Assembly: GCF_000025985.1 (NCBI RefSeq)
Contig: NC_003228.3
Location: 992,001 to 1,056,000, forward strand
DNA: 64,000 nucleotides
Direction: 5' to 3'
DNA from: Bacteroides fragilis NCTC 9343
GTDB taxonomy: Bacteria; Bacteroidota; Bacteroidia; Bacteroidales; Bacteroidaceae
Shown here one piece after another: positions 37,985 to 46,694 of the stretch. The notes beneath the pieces were generated by a model. The model ran no database searches, had not been told where the DNA came from, and saw nothing but the letters and a program-made list of their open reading frames with translations. A program made the translations under genes and the position numbers. Each line of letters opens with the position of its first letter. The first letter of the stretch is position 1.

Positions 37985-38905
37985 TTAGAAACGTGAGCCG
38001 GCACCTCCACCGCCACCGGAACCGCCTCCGAAGCTTCCACCGCTGAAACCGCCTCCACCGCCGGATCCAAAACTTCCTCCTCCGAATCCTCCGATGAAAG
38101 GACCTCCTCCTCCGCGTCCCCGGTAATTGTCGTCATACGATTGTTGGCGTCGGACTACAGTATGTCCGCAATTGCGGCAGGTATATATAATGTCCTCGGT
38201 CTTTACTCCATTACGGTTCGATATCAATTTCGTGCTACTGCGCTGGAGTTGATGTTTCCCACATTTAGGGCAACGGGTACTTGCACGTACTGCCAGTATG
38301 CCGACCACTCCCGCTATCGTAATAAAACCTAAGATGACAACGAGAAGCATGGAGACAGATATCCCTTCTTCTCCACGACCTTCATCATCGTTTACCATCG
38401 AGCCGTCCAAGCGCTGGCATACAGCTTTTACTCCTGCCAGCATTCCTTGGTTCCACTCTCCTTTCTTGAGATAGGGGATCATCTCTTGCATTTGTATACG
38501 TTTGCATATGGCATCAGGCAGAATGCCTTCCAGTCCGTATCCGGTATAAAACTGGATACAGCGCTGATCGGTAACCAATAAGATAACCAGTCCGTTATCT
38601 TTACCTTTTTTGCCTACTCCCCATTGATTGAGTAGCTGATGGGAGAATTCAAAGCAATCTTTATCTCCGACCGATGGCACTATGGCAACAACTGTTTCAA
38701 TCCCCGTCTGCTGTTCCAGTGCATATAGCATTGCATCTATTTCGTCACAAGCTTGCTGTGACAAGATGCCGGCAGGATTACAAACATACTGCATCTTGTT
38801 CTGCAAGTGCACTTTAGGGATGTTGTCTACGGTATATATTTTTTCTTCTGCTTTTAATGGGAGGAGTATCCATATAAAGAGCAGGTATGTGAGTATCTGT
38901 TTCAT
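37985..38905 (-). CDS. TPM-domain membrane protein with glycine-rich tail
   Basis: A 306-residue protein: signal peptide, periplasmic TPM domain (YVCNPAGILSQQACDEID, GIETVVAIVPSVGD, GKDNGLVILLV, YTGYGLEGILPD), a transmembrane helix (VSMLLVVILGFITIAGVVGIL), two CxxC zinc-ribbon-like pairs (CPKCGKH, CRNCGH) and a glycine/serine-rich C-terminus ending SRF. It pairs with lemA, a known association whose function is unresolved. The start ATG at 38905 is two bases from the end of the hydrolase gene, so the genes are coupled. Confidence 0.9.
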   Translation of the reverse strand: MKQILTYLLFIWILLPLKAEEKIYTVDNIPKVHLQNKMQYVCNPAGILSQQACDEIDAMLYALEQQTGIETVVAIVPSVGDKDCFEFSHQLLNQWGVGKKGKDNGLVILLVTDQRCIQFYTGYGLEGILPDAICKRIQMQEMIPYLKKGEWNQGMLAGVKAVCQRLDGSMVNDDEGRGEEGISVSMLLVVILGFITIAGVVGILAVRASTRCPKCGKHQLQRSSTKLISNRNGVKTEDIIYTCRNCGHTVVRRQQSYDDNYRGRGGGGPFIGGFGGGSFGSGGGGGFSGGSFGGGSGGGGGAGSRF

Positions 38906-38906
38906 A

Positions 38907-39857
38907 TCAGTGAATGTAGCGGTCTGTAAATTCTTTGACTTTCCGGGTGTATTCTTCCTTGTTCTCTTTATAAGATACGGCATGTGCAGCTCCCGGTACA
39001 ATCCAGAGTTGCTTTGGAGCCGATTTGGCTTCATAAAGAGGATAGACCATCCATGTAGGCACGTATGTGTCTTTGTCACCGTGAATGAAAAACATCGGTA
39101 GATGACTTTTTTTTACTTGATTCAAAGAGGAGGCTTCTTCAAAATTCCATCCGTATTTTTTCTGGCATAGCCAGCTGGTTGTATTCATCAGTGGGAATGA
39201 CGGGAGGTGAAAACTCGATTTCAGTTCATGTGAAAATTCATCCCATACACTGGTGTAACCACAGTCCTCAACGAAACATTTTACGAAATAAGGTTGTGCC
39301 TCTCCCGAAACCATCATGGTGGTAGCTCCTCCCATTGAAATACCGTGTACTACCATTTGGGTACTGTCCCCGTAAATCTGGTTGGCGATGTGCATCCATT
39401 GCATTACGTCCAGGCGGTCTTTCCAGCCCATCTGGATGGCGGGACCACCACTCTCCCCCTGATGTTGGAGGTCGGGCAATAGTACATTGTATTGCAAATC
39501 ATGGTTATACAGGTAACCTATCATAAACATGCGAATGGCATTGTCTGTATAACCATGTACAATGACTGCCGTCTTTTTGGTTGGTTGCGGAGCCGCAATG
39601 TAATAAGCATGTAGCCGGATACCTTCCGGATTTAAAACAAAAGTGTCCCGAAGTGCATGAGCCTGATTGAGACTATCCACCCAGGGACGCAGAAAAGGAT
39701 AATTCTTGTACATGAAAGGATAGGAGTCAGCATTTTTGGCACGTATCTTCGCTTCCGGACGAAGCGAATAATTGAGCATGAAAAAACTTCCGCCTATCGT
39801 ACATCCGGTAAGCAGCAATAATAATGTTATGACGCCTATCTTAATTCCCTTTTTCAT
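38907..39857 (-). CDS. Alpha/beta hydrolase
   Basis: A 316-residue protein with an N-terminal membrane anchor or signal (ITLLLLLTGCTIGG; the LTGC may be a lipobox). The hydrolase fold shows the nucleophile elbow VHGISMGGA, the acid loop HGDKDTYVP and GAAHAV with the likely histidine. The natural substrate is unknown. Its ATG follows the aroE stop directly (TAA then ATG), so the genes are co-translated. Confidence 0.88.
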   Translation of the reverse strand: MKKGIKIGVITLLLLLTGCTIGGSFFMLNYSLRPEAKIRAKNADSYPFMYKNYPFLRPWVDSLNQAHALRDTFVLNPEGIRLHAYYIAAPQPTKKTAVIVHGYTDNAIRMFMIGYLYNHDLQYNVLLPDLQHQGESGGPAIQMGWKDRLDVMQWMHIANQIYGDSTQMVVHGISMGGATTMMVSGEAQPYFVKCFVEDCGYTSVWDEFSHELKSSFHLPSFPLMNTTSWLCQKKYGWNFEEASSLNQVKKSHLPMFFIHGDKDTYVPTWMVYPLYEAKSAPKQLWIVPGAAHAVSYKENKEEYTRKVKEFTDRYIH

Positions 39858-40601
39858 TTACTTATTCCATATTTCCCATGCGGCAAACGCTTGTAATAGT
39901 AGCATTTCAAGCCCATTTTTGGTTACTGCCCCATGCTCTTCTCCTTTCTTCATGAAAAGAGTGATGTTAGGATTATATAACAAATCGTAGAGTAAATGGT
40001 TTGGGGTTAGCAACTCATAAGGTATGGCAGGACAGAAGTCTACTTTCGGATACATACCTACCGGGGTACAGTTTACAATCACCGTATGCTCTGCCATAAC
40101 TTCCGGTGTCAATTCTTCGTAAGTCAGCATACCTTCTTTCTTGGTGCGTGATACGAAAACACTGTCGATACCCAGATTCTTCAGGCCATGATAAATCGCT
40201 TTTGACGAACCGCCGGTACCCAGGATTAAGGCTTTTTTATGATAAGGTTGCAACAAGGGCTGAATGGACTGGCTGAATCCTATAATATCAGAATTATATC
40301 CCACCAGCTTTATTTTTCTTTTAGGGGTACGAATTATTTTAATAACATTGACCGCACCGATTTTTGCAGTGTCTTTATCCAATTCATCAAGGAAGGGGAT
40401 TACCTGCTCTTTATAAGGGATTGTCACATTTAGTCCGCACAGATTGGGGTTCTCTTCGATCACCTCCATAAAATCATTGATTTCAGGAATTTCGAAGTTT
40501 ACATATTCGGCATCTATGCCTTCAGATTTGAATTTTTCATTGAAAAAGCCGATGGAAAACGAATGTTTCAGTGGATAGCCAATTAAACCGTACTTTTGCA
40601 T
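39858..40601 (-). CDS. aroE: Shikimate dehydrogenase
   Basis: A 247-residue enzyme with the substrate motif PLKHSFSIGFFNEKF, the catalytic-lysine motif NVTIPYKE and the NADP-binding ILGTGGSSKA. It reduces 3-dehydroshikimate to shikimate in aromatic amino acid synthesis. It is in an operon with ubiE upstream (26 bases) and the hydrolase downstream. Confidence 0.93.
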   Translation of the reverse strand: MQKYGLIGYPLKHSFSIGFFNEKFKSEGIDAEYVNFEIPEINDFMEVIEENPNLCGLNVTIPYKEQVIPFLDELDKDTAKIGAVNVIKIIRTPKRKIKLVGYNSDIIGFSQSIQPLLQPYHKKALILGTGGSSKAIYHGLKNLGIDSVFVSRTKKEGMLTYEELTPEVMAEHTVIVNCTPVGMYPKVDFCPAIPYELLTPNHLLYDLLYNPNITLFMKKGEEHGAVTKNGLEMLLLQAFAAWEIWNK

Positions 40602-40627
40602 AAAGGGGGAAGATGTTAAATTAATAT

Positions 40628-41365
40628 TTATTTCGTAGCCGTATAAAGTGTACAGATACCAAATGTCAGCCGCCTGAACTGAACTTGGCTGAAACCCACC
40701 CGTGAAATAACATTTTTCATAACTTCTCCTTGGGGAAAAGCTTTGATCGTTTGGGGTAGATAGCTGTAAGCACTGTTGTCTTTTGATAATAATTTGCCGA
40801 GAGTCGGGATAACTATCTTAGAATAAATGGTAAACATTTGCTTCATCGGAAAACGATCCGGAGTTGTCAGTTCGAGAATGACTAAATGTCCGCCTGTTTT
40901 GAGGACACGGTACATTTCAGAAAGTCCTTTATCCAAATCTTCAAAATTACGGATACCAAAAGCGACGGTGATAGCGTCGAAACGGTTGTCGGCAAACGAG
41001 AGAGAGGTACAGTCTTCCCTTGCAAAAGATATTTTTTCGGAAAGACCTTCCTTTTTTACCTTTTCACGTCCCACATTCATCATTCCTTCAGAAATGTCTG
41101 TTCCGATCAGTTGTTCGGGTTGCAATTCATGGCATGCCAAGATAGCAAAATCACCGGTGCCGGTTGCTACATCCATTATTTGTTGCGGACGGAAAGGTTT
41201 GAGCCAATTGATTGCCTTTCGCCGCCAGCTCCGGTCGATCCCTAACGATAGAGTATGATTCAACTGGTCGTATGCAGGGGCAATGTTGTCGAACATTTGT
41301 TCTACCTGTTCGCTCTTTTTCCCATCGTTGCTATAAGGTTTGATCTTTTCTTGTGGGTAGTTCAT
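40628..41365 (-). CDS. ubiE: Demethylmenaquinone/ubiquinone methyltransferase
   Basis: A 245-residue SAM-dependent methyltransferase with the SAM-binding [10 protein letters not shown] and the UbiE/MenG motifs [23 protein letters not shown] and [13 protein letters not shown]. In Bacteroides, which respires with menaquinone, it most likely methylates demethylmenaquinone. First gene of the aroE operon. Confidence 0.93.
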   Translation of the reverse strand: MNYPQEKIKPYSNDGKKSEQVEQMFDNIAPAYDQLNHTLSLGIDRSWRRKAINWLKPFRPQQIMDVATGTGDFAILACHELQPEQLIGTDISEGMMNVGREKVKKEGLSEKISFAREDCTSLSFADNRFDAITVAFGIRNFEDLDKGLSEMYRVLKTGGHLVILELTTPDRFPMKQMFTIYSKIVIPTLGKLLSKDNSAYSYLPQTIKAFPQGEVMKNVISRVGFSQVQFRRLTFGICTLYTATK

Positions 41366-41382
41366 TCTTTTATTCGATTTTA

Positions 41383-41460
41383 TTCACTACGGAGTTTACA
41401 GAGTTTTATGGATCGTAACAGTCTGCACGTTCCGCACACTCCGTATACTCTGTAGTGAAT
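41383..41460. repeat. Long intergenic palindrome between purC and ubiE
   Basis: Arms of 22 bases at the two ends of this stretch pair with three differences around a loop of about 34 bases. It fills most of the 121-base gap. It may end the phoH-purC transcript or be a dispersed repeat. Confidence 0.55.
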
Positions 41461-41486
41461 CTTAATTCGTTTCTGATTCAGGTTTC

Positions 41487-42431
41487 CTATTTTGCAAGGA
41501 ATGCCATTACGTTCTTTTCGATACGTTCAGCAATGTTGCTGGTATCCTCTTTCACGAATTTTTCGCCGGTGATGTTTTCAAACAGCTCGATATAACGCTC
41601 GCTGATGCTTTCCACAATAGCAGGAGTCATTTCAGGAACTTTCTGTCCTTCTTTGCCTTGGAAACCGTTTTCCATCAACCATTCACGTACAAATTCTTTG
41701 GAAAGTTGTTTCTGTGCTTCGCCTTTTTCAAAACGTTCCTGATAACCTTCGGCGTAGAAATAACGGCTTGAGTCCGGAGTATGGATTTCGTCCATCAGAT
41801 AGATGGTACCGTTGTGCTTTCCAAATTCATATTTGGTGTCTACCAAGATTAAACCGCGTTCCGCTGCTATTTCGGTACCACGTTTGAACAAAGCTAATGT
41901 ATATTTTTCGAGGATGGCATATTCTTCCGGAGTAGCCAGTCCCTGAGCCAGGATTTCTTCTTTGGAGATATCTTCATCGTGCAATCCCATTTCTGCTTTT
42001 GTAGTCGGAGTGACGATCGGTTCAGGGAACTTTTGGTTCTCTTTCATACCTTCAGGAAGTTTTACGCCACAGATTTCGCGTACGCCGTTTTTGTAAGCAC
42101 GCCATGCGCTTCCGCAAAGATAGCCACGTACGATCATTTCTACCGGGAAACCTTCGCAGAGTACTCCCACTGTAACCATTGGGTCGGGAGTGGCGAGTTT
42201 CCAGTTCGGACAGATGTCTGTGGTTGCATCCAAGAATTTTGCTGCAATCTGATTCAGCATTTGTCCTTTATAAGGGATACCTTCGGGCAACACTACATCA
42301 AAGGCCGAAATACGGTCGGTAGCTACCATTACGAGTTGTTCGCCATTGATGTTGTACACATCACGCACTTTTCCGTGGTACACACTTTTTTGTCCCGGAA
42401 AGTTGAAATCTGTTTTTGTTAATGCTTTCAT
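41487..42431 (-). CDS. purC: SAICAR synthase
   Basis: A 314-residue enzyme with the family motifs [32 protein letters not shown] and [13 protein letters not shown]. It joins aspartate to CAIR in purine synthesis. It is a long-form SAICAR synthase, about 300 residues as in yeast-type enzymes. It follows the phoH gene by 19 bases. Confidence 0.95.
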   Translation of the reverse strand: MKALTKTDFNFPGQKSVYHGKVRDVYNINGEQLVMVATDRISAFDVVLPEGIPYKGQMLNQIAAKFLDATTDICPNWKLATPDPMVTVGVLCEGFPVEMIVRGYLCGSAWRAYKNGVREICGVKLPEGMKENQKFPEPIVTPTTKAEMGLHDEDISKEEILAQGLATPEEYAILEKYTLALFKRGTEIAAERGLILVDTKYEFGKHNGTIYLMDEIHTPDSSRYFYAEGYQERFEKGEAQKQLSKEFVREWLMENGFQGKEGQKVPEMTPAIVESISERYIELFENITGEKFVKEDTSNIAERIEKNVMAFLAK

Positions 42432-42450
42432 ACTTTTATATAATTATGAA

Positions 42451-43464
42451 TTACAAATTACCAACGTTTTGCCGTTCTTTACTTATTGTAAGCCGTTCAC
42501 CGTTTAATTTTTCCCGTTCGGCTTTCTTTTCCTTATCGAACTTTTCGTAAGCGTCCACGATACGTTCTACAAGCTTGTGTCGCACAATGTCTTTTTTATT
42601 CAGTTCGACAAAGCTGATTCCTTTCACTCCTTTTAGAATACGCAATGCCTGTACCAATCCCGATGTTTGTGAGGCCGGAAGATCGATCTGGGTCATGTCA
42701 CCGGTAATGATCATCTTGGTATTCATTCCCATACGGGTGAGGAACATTTTAATTTGTTGGGTAGTGGTATTTTGGGCTTCGTCCAGGATGACTACTGCGT
42801 CATTGAGTGTACGTCCGCGCATAAAAGCGAGCGGAGCGATCTGAATGATGTTCAGTTCCATATATTCCTTCAGCTTGGCTGCCGGAATCATGTCTTGTAA
42901 AGCATCATAGAGTGGTTGTAGATACGGATCGATTTTATCTTTCATATCTCCGGGAAGAAAGCCTAACTTTTCACCGGCTTCTACCGCGGGGCGACTGAGA
43001 ATTATTTTCTTGATTTCTTTGTTCTTCAGTGCACGAACGGCCAGAGCGATCGCTGTATAAGTCTTGCCCGAACCGGCCGGTCCGATAGCAAATACCATGT
43101 CGTTTTTGGCAAACCCCTCCACTAATTTCAGTTGGTTTTCGCTACGTGGAATGATGGGTTTCCCTGTGACGCTGAATACAATAACATTTCCCGCTTTTTC
43201 AGCTTGTGGTGCATTACCTTTAATGATGTCGATAATGACTTCTTCTTTCAGCGAATTGTATTCGGCACAATATTTTTCAAGCTTGGTGATATTTTCCTCA
43301 AAAGCGCACATTTCTTCCTCATCGCCCAGCACTTTGATGACATTGCCTCGGGCAACAATGCGTAGCTTTGGATACAAAGCTTTTATTAATTGTATGTTGG
43401 CGTTGTTTACGCCGTAAAAGATGACCGGATCAATATCCTCAAGAACTATCAGTTTTTCTATCAT
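42451..43464 (-). CDS. PhoH-like ATPase
   Basis: A 337-residue protein with a nucleic-acid-binding N-terminus (LRIVARGNVIKVLGDEEE) and the PhoH core: Walker A AIGPAGSGKTYTA, LSRPAVEAGEKLGFLPGD and Walker B VVILDEAQNTT. These proteins are ATPases linked to RNA metabolism. It starts the operon with purC. Confidence 0.93.
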   Translation of the reverse strand: MIEKLIVLEDIDPVIFYGVNNANIQLIKALYPKLRIVARGNVIKVLGDEEEMCAFEENITKLEKYCAEYNSLKEEVIIDIIKGNAPQAEKAGNVIVFSVTGKPIIPRSENQLKLVEGFAKNDMVFAIGPAGSGKTYTAIALAVRALKNKEIKKIILSRPAVEAGEKLGFLPGDMKDKIDPYLQPLYDALQDMIPAAKLKEYMELNIIQIAPLAFMRGRTLNDAVVILDEAQNTTTQQIKMFLTRMGMNTKMIITGDMTQIDLPASQTSGLVQALRILKGVKGISFVELNKKDIVRHKLVERIVDAYEKFDKEKKAEREKLNGERLTISKERQNVGNL

Positions 43465-43567
43465 TGAATCAATTTAAAGGTTCACGCATATGCTGTGAAA
43501 TGGACTGCAAATTTAATGAATCGTTCTCATACTTTGCAGATTCTTGCCGAATTAATTTGCGATGCTC

Positions 43568-43598
43568 TTTCCTGAAAAAGACAATTCCAGTATATTTG
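43568..43598 (+). promoter_or_regulatory. Promoter of the DUF5715-like lipoprotein gene
   Basis: TTTC (43568-43571, near the -33 TTTG) and TATATTTG (43591-43598) are 19 bases apart. The predicted transcript start lies near 43605, 24 bases before the ATG. Confidence 0.6.
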
Positions 43599-43628
43599 CA
43601 CTCTGGGAACTTATAAAAAAGACTAATT

Positions 43629-44309
43629 ATGAATCAATCTAAGTGCAGGAGCCACTTTGTAATTTCTATCTTTTTATGCTTTATATTGCCTTGTCTGGCG
43701 GGTTGCAAAAAGAAAGACATGTCTCTTAAGCTTAACGAACCGCGCAATATTAAAGGAGTGGTGAGCTATAAACGTTCGTTTGGAGATCTGAATGATGTAC
43801 AGTTAAAAGCAGCACATGCGTGGGGCATTGCACCATTGGCTTCGCGCGAAGAAGCGGAAGAGATGGATGGAAAGTTGGTTCATATTGTCGATAATGACTT
43901 TTATGTGGTAGATTCACTCACTCATTCTATTCCTTATTTAGTGCCGCGCGCCAGTGCGTTACTCGATACGATAGGGGCAAATTTCTTGGATTCATTGACT
44001 GCTAAGGGGCTCAATCCGAATAAAATTATTGTAACTTCCGTACTTCGGACGGAGAATGATGTAAAACGCTTGCGTCGTCGAAATGGGAATGCATCGAAGA
44101 ATTCTTGCCATTTTTACGGAACTACATTCGATGTGAGTTGGAAACGGTTTAAGAAAGTGGAAGATGAGGATGGACGTCCTCTTCAGGATGTGAGTGCTGA
44201 TACTTTAAAGCTGGTATTGGCCGAAGTCTTGCGGGATGTTCGTAAGGCGGATAAATGTTATGTAAAGTACGAATTGAAACAGGGATGTTTTCACATAACA
44301 ACACGCTAA
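43629..44309 (+). CDS. DUF5715-like lipoprotein, possible LAS-type zinc peptidase
   Basis: A 226-residue protein with a lipoprotein signal (LAGC, Cys26). I recognise the DUF5715 family. A motif S159-x-H161-x2-G-x3-D168 (SCHFYGTTFD) and a later E215...H222 (ELKQGCFH) copy the zinc-binding pattern of M15/LAS peptidases such as VanY, which cut peptidoglycan D-Ala ends. It could be a peptidoglycan carboxypeptidase, which is inference. It stands alone between divergent phoH and convergent flotillin genes. Confidence 0.8.
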   Translation: MNQSKCRSHFVISIFLCFILPCLAGCKKKDMSLKLNEPRNIKGVVSYKRSFGDLNDVQLKAAHAWGIAPLASREEAEEMDGKLVHIVDNDFYVVDSLTHSIPYLVPRASALLDTIGANFLDSLTAKGLNPNKIIVTSVLRTENDVKRLRRRNGNASKNSCHFYGTTFDVSWKRFKKVEDEDGRPLQDVSADTLKLVLAEVLRDVRKADKCYVKYELKQGCFHITTR

Positions 44310-44340
44310 GTGTGAGAAACGGTGAACGATGAACGAATCA

Positions 44341-44376
44341 ACGATGAACGGGCTGCGCTCAGCCTATTCATCGTTT
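44341..44376. terminator. Hairpin between convergent genes
   Basis: AACGATGAA...GGGCTG (44341-44356) pairs with CAGCCT...TTCATCGTT (44361-44376) around a CGCT loop. A partial direct repeat of the 5' arm precedes it at about 44325-44336. It probably ends transcription of both neighbours. Confidence 0.6.
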
Positions 44377-44392
44377 ACTACTTATTTATGGT

Positions 44393-46018
44393 TCATTTTT
44401 TCTCTGTTTCTTCTTTCTTTTCTTCCGGATGAATCATATTTTTCACTGTTTCTCCGATAGGTAATTTGTCTAACACGCCCAAACTCGGCGCAACAGTTTT
44501 CACCAATGTGTTCAGGAAGTTGCTCGTGCCCCCATTTCCTCCGTCGAAGACAGTGATATTGCCTAAGTTTATATGTTCGAAGGCTTTTACCTGTTCGCCT
44601 GCTATTTCTTTCCACTGATCTACCATCTTGTATTGGATAGCAATCGCCGGATTCGATTCGGCTGCTTTAACCATGGCTTCAAAACCTTCTGCCTCGGCCA
44701 GCAATGAACGTTTCTTACCTTCAGCCTCCGCTTCAAGTTTTAATTGAATGGCTTTTGCTTCTGCTTCAGCTTGTGCCAGTGTCGCTTTGGCACGTGCTTC
44801 CGCTTCGCGAGTGATTTTCTCAGCTACGGCTTCTGCCTGTAAGATGGCCTCTTGGCGGGCAACCTCTGCCGGAACTATCTTTTCTGCTTTCAGAGATGAT
44901 TCCACTTTACGTGCTTTCGCCTCTTCCACTTCTTTTTGTGCTATTTCCTTAGCGGTTTGCACGGCAGCTTCCGATTTAGCGGATGCCTCACCGGCTTGTT
45001 TATCGGCATTAGCTTGGGTTACAGCTAGTTCGGAGTTAGACAACGCAATCTCTTTTTGTGCTTCGTTTCGTCCGATGGCAGCTTTCTTTTGTGCTTCTGC
45101 CTGTTTGATTTCCATGTCGGAATTCAGTTCCGCAATGCGGCTTTCTTTTTCGGTATTGGCCTGTTCTATCCGGATGTTTTTTTCAGCTTCCGCTTTGGCT
45201 ACCTGTGATTCCTTCTCCGCATTGGCAATAGCAACCTGAGAGATACGGTCTTTATCAGCGTTGGCTACAGAGATTTCTTGCAACTTCTTGGTTTCCGCAA
45301 TGGCAATGTCTTGGTCTTTACGGGTTTCGGCCACTTTGGTTTCGCGTTCTTTTATCTGGTTGGCAATCTTGATAGCACCCAGTTTTTCCTGTTCTTCAAT
45401 ATTGGCCTGAGCTTCGTTCTGCGCTTTACTTTCGGCCTCTTTTCCTAAGTTGACAATATAGTTGGCAGCATCACGAATATCGCTGATGTTGATATTCATC
45501 AGGTATAAACCGAATTTGCGGAGTTCTGTATCGATGTTGTCTTTCACTTTGGAAAGAAATTTATCACGGTCGGAGTTCAACTCTTCAATTGTCATGTCGG
45601 CAATAACCAGACGCATCTGTCCGTAAACCACATCTGTAATCAGGTTTTGTTTATCGTCCATGGTCAATCCCAACATACGCTCAGCCGCATTTTGCATTAC
45701 TTCGGGATCTGTGCTGATAGCTACTGTGATAGTAGTGGGTACATCTACACGGATGTTTTGAGCCGAAAGTGCTCCTGTCAGCTTGCAGTCTATCTGCATG
45801 GGTTTCATTGACAAGAATTCATATCCTTGTACAATAGGCCATACAAAGGCGGCACCACCATGATATAACTTTGCCGATTTCTTATCTCCACCTGTCTTAC
45901 CATATACTACTAATACTTCGTCACTTTTACATTTGCGGTAGCGTGAAAGAATACCGATAAATGTAATTAAGATTACCGCCACAAGTATGGCAGCCATGAT
46001 CATCATTTCCTGGGTCAT
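44393..46018 (-). CDS. Flotillin-like SPFH protein
   Basis: A 541-residue protein with an N-terminal membrane helix (MIMAAILVAVILITFIGIL) and an SPFH/band-7 domain (GGAAFVWPIVQGYEFLSMKPMQIDC, VDVPTTITVAISTDPEVM). The long middle (about 190-440) is a heptad-like coiled coil of Ala, Glu and Lys. Flotillins organise membrane microdomains. The gene follows the NfeD-like partner by 24 bases, the usual pairing. Confidence 0.93.
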   Translation of the reverse strand: MTQEMMIMAAILVAVILITFIGILSRYRKCKSDEVLVVYGKTGGDKKSAKLYHGGAAFVWPIVQGYEFLSMKPMQIDCKLTGALSAQNIRVDVPTTITVAISTDPEVMQNAAERMLGLTMDDKQNLITDVVYGQMRLVIADMTIEELNSDRDKFLSKVKDNIDTELRKFGLYLMNINISDIRDAANYIVNLGKEAESKAQNEAQANIEEQEKLGAIKIANQIKERETKVAETRKDQDIAIAETKKLQEISVANADKDRISQVAIANAEKESQVAKAEAEKNIRIEQANTEKESRIAELNSDMEIKQAEAQKKAAIGRNEAQKEIALSNSELAVTQANADKQAGEASAKSEAAVQTAKEIAQKEVEEAKARKVESSLKAEKIVPAEVARQEAILQAEAVAEKITREAEARAKATLAQAEAEAKAIQLKLEAEAEGKKRSLLAEAEGFEAMVKAAESNPAIAIQYKMVDQWKEIAGEQVKAFEHINLGNITVFDGGNGGTSNFLNTLVKTVAPSLGVLDKLPIGETVKNMIHPEEKKEETEKK

Positions 46019-46042
46019 AGTTCTCTTTTTTGAGTTTATTAA

Positions 46043-46540
46043 TTATTGAATATATAAAGTTCCATCTTTATAAGCAGTAATTGTTGCTTTATCTCCCGTC
46101 TGGTATGATTTACCCGATTCCGTGACAACATCGATTTCTCTCATGGCTCCGTCACGACTGATCTGCACAGTGTACTTCTTTTCGTTCTGTTTGAAATAAA
46201 TAGTGCATTCTCTTCCTACCAATTGTTCTGTTCTTTCCGAATGCGTGGTCTGCTGTAGTTGGTAAGCCTTTTTATATAAGAACCAAACGGCAAATACAAA
46301 TATGAGTCCGATGGCGACACCCGTCAGGTAGGTCTGTATCTCGGTGTTATGCTGCAGATACATATACCAACCGAATCCTATCCCAAAGTGAGTTAATCCC
46401 TTAAAAGAAACCACACTGCTGATATCTGTGTCGATGTCAGCATCTGCATCGATATCACCAAAAAATATAGATAAGATAAATTGTACTGCGAAGATGCCTG
46501 TTGTGACAATAGCAATGGTGAGGAAAATATTACTACTCAT
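46043..46540 (-). CDS. NfeD-like membrane protein, flotillin partner
   Basis: A 165-residue protein with N-terminal (ILTIAIVTTGIFAVQ-type) and central (GVAIGLIFVFAVWFLY) membrane segments and an OB-fold-like C-terminus (GRECTIYFK, TGDKATITAYKDGTLYIQ) as in NfeD proteins. Its position directly before the flotillin gene supports the assignment. It probably anchors or regulates flotillin assemblies. Confidence 0.75.
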   Translation of the reverse strand: MSSNIFLTIAIVTTGIFAVQFILSIFFGDIDADADIDTDISSVVSFKGLTHFGIGFGWYMYLQHNTEIQTYLTGVAIGLIFVFAVWFLYKKAYQLQQTTHSERTEQLVGRECTIYFKQNEKKYTVQISRDGAMREIDVVTESGKSYQTGDKATITAYKDGTLYIQ

Positions 46541-46652
46541 GGCAATAGGTGTTTAATGATTTATTTTATAGATATAGTTCCCAAATATACACCTTTGATT
46601 TTTATATGCAAAGGTAAACTAATAAAAAAATGGAAGAATCGGAAAATGAATG

Positions 46653-46660
46653 TATATTTG
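46653..46660 (+). promoter_or_regulatory. -7 box of the GH110 gene
   Basis: TATATTTG fully matches the Bacteroides -7 consensus, 34 bases before the ATG at 46695. No clear -33 is seen. The 154-base gap also holds two minus-strand -7-like boxes for the divergent NfeD gene. Confidence 0.5.
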
Positions 46661-46694
46661 TACCCTAAATTATTAAACAGAAATAGAAAAAACT

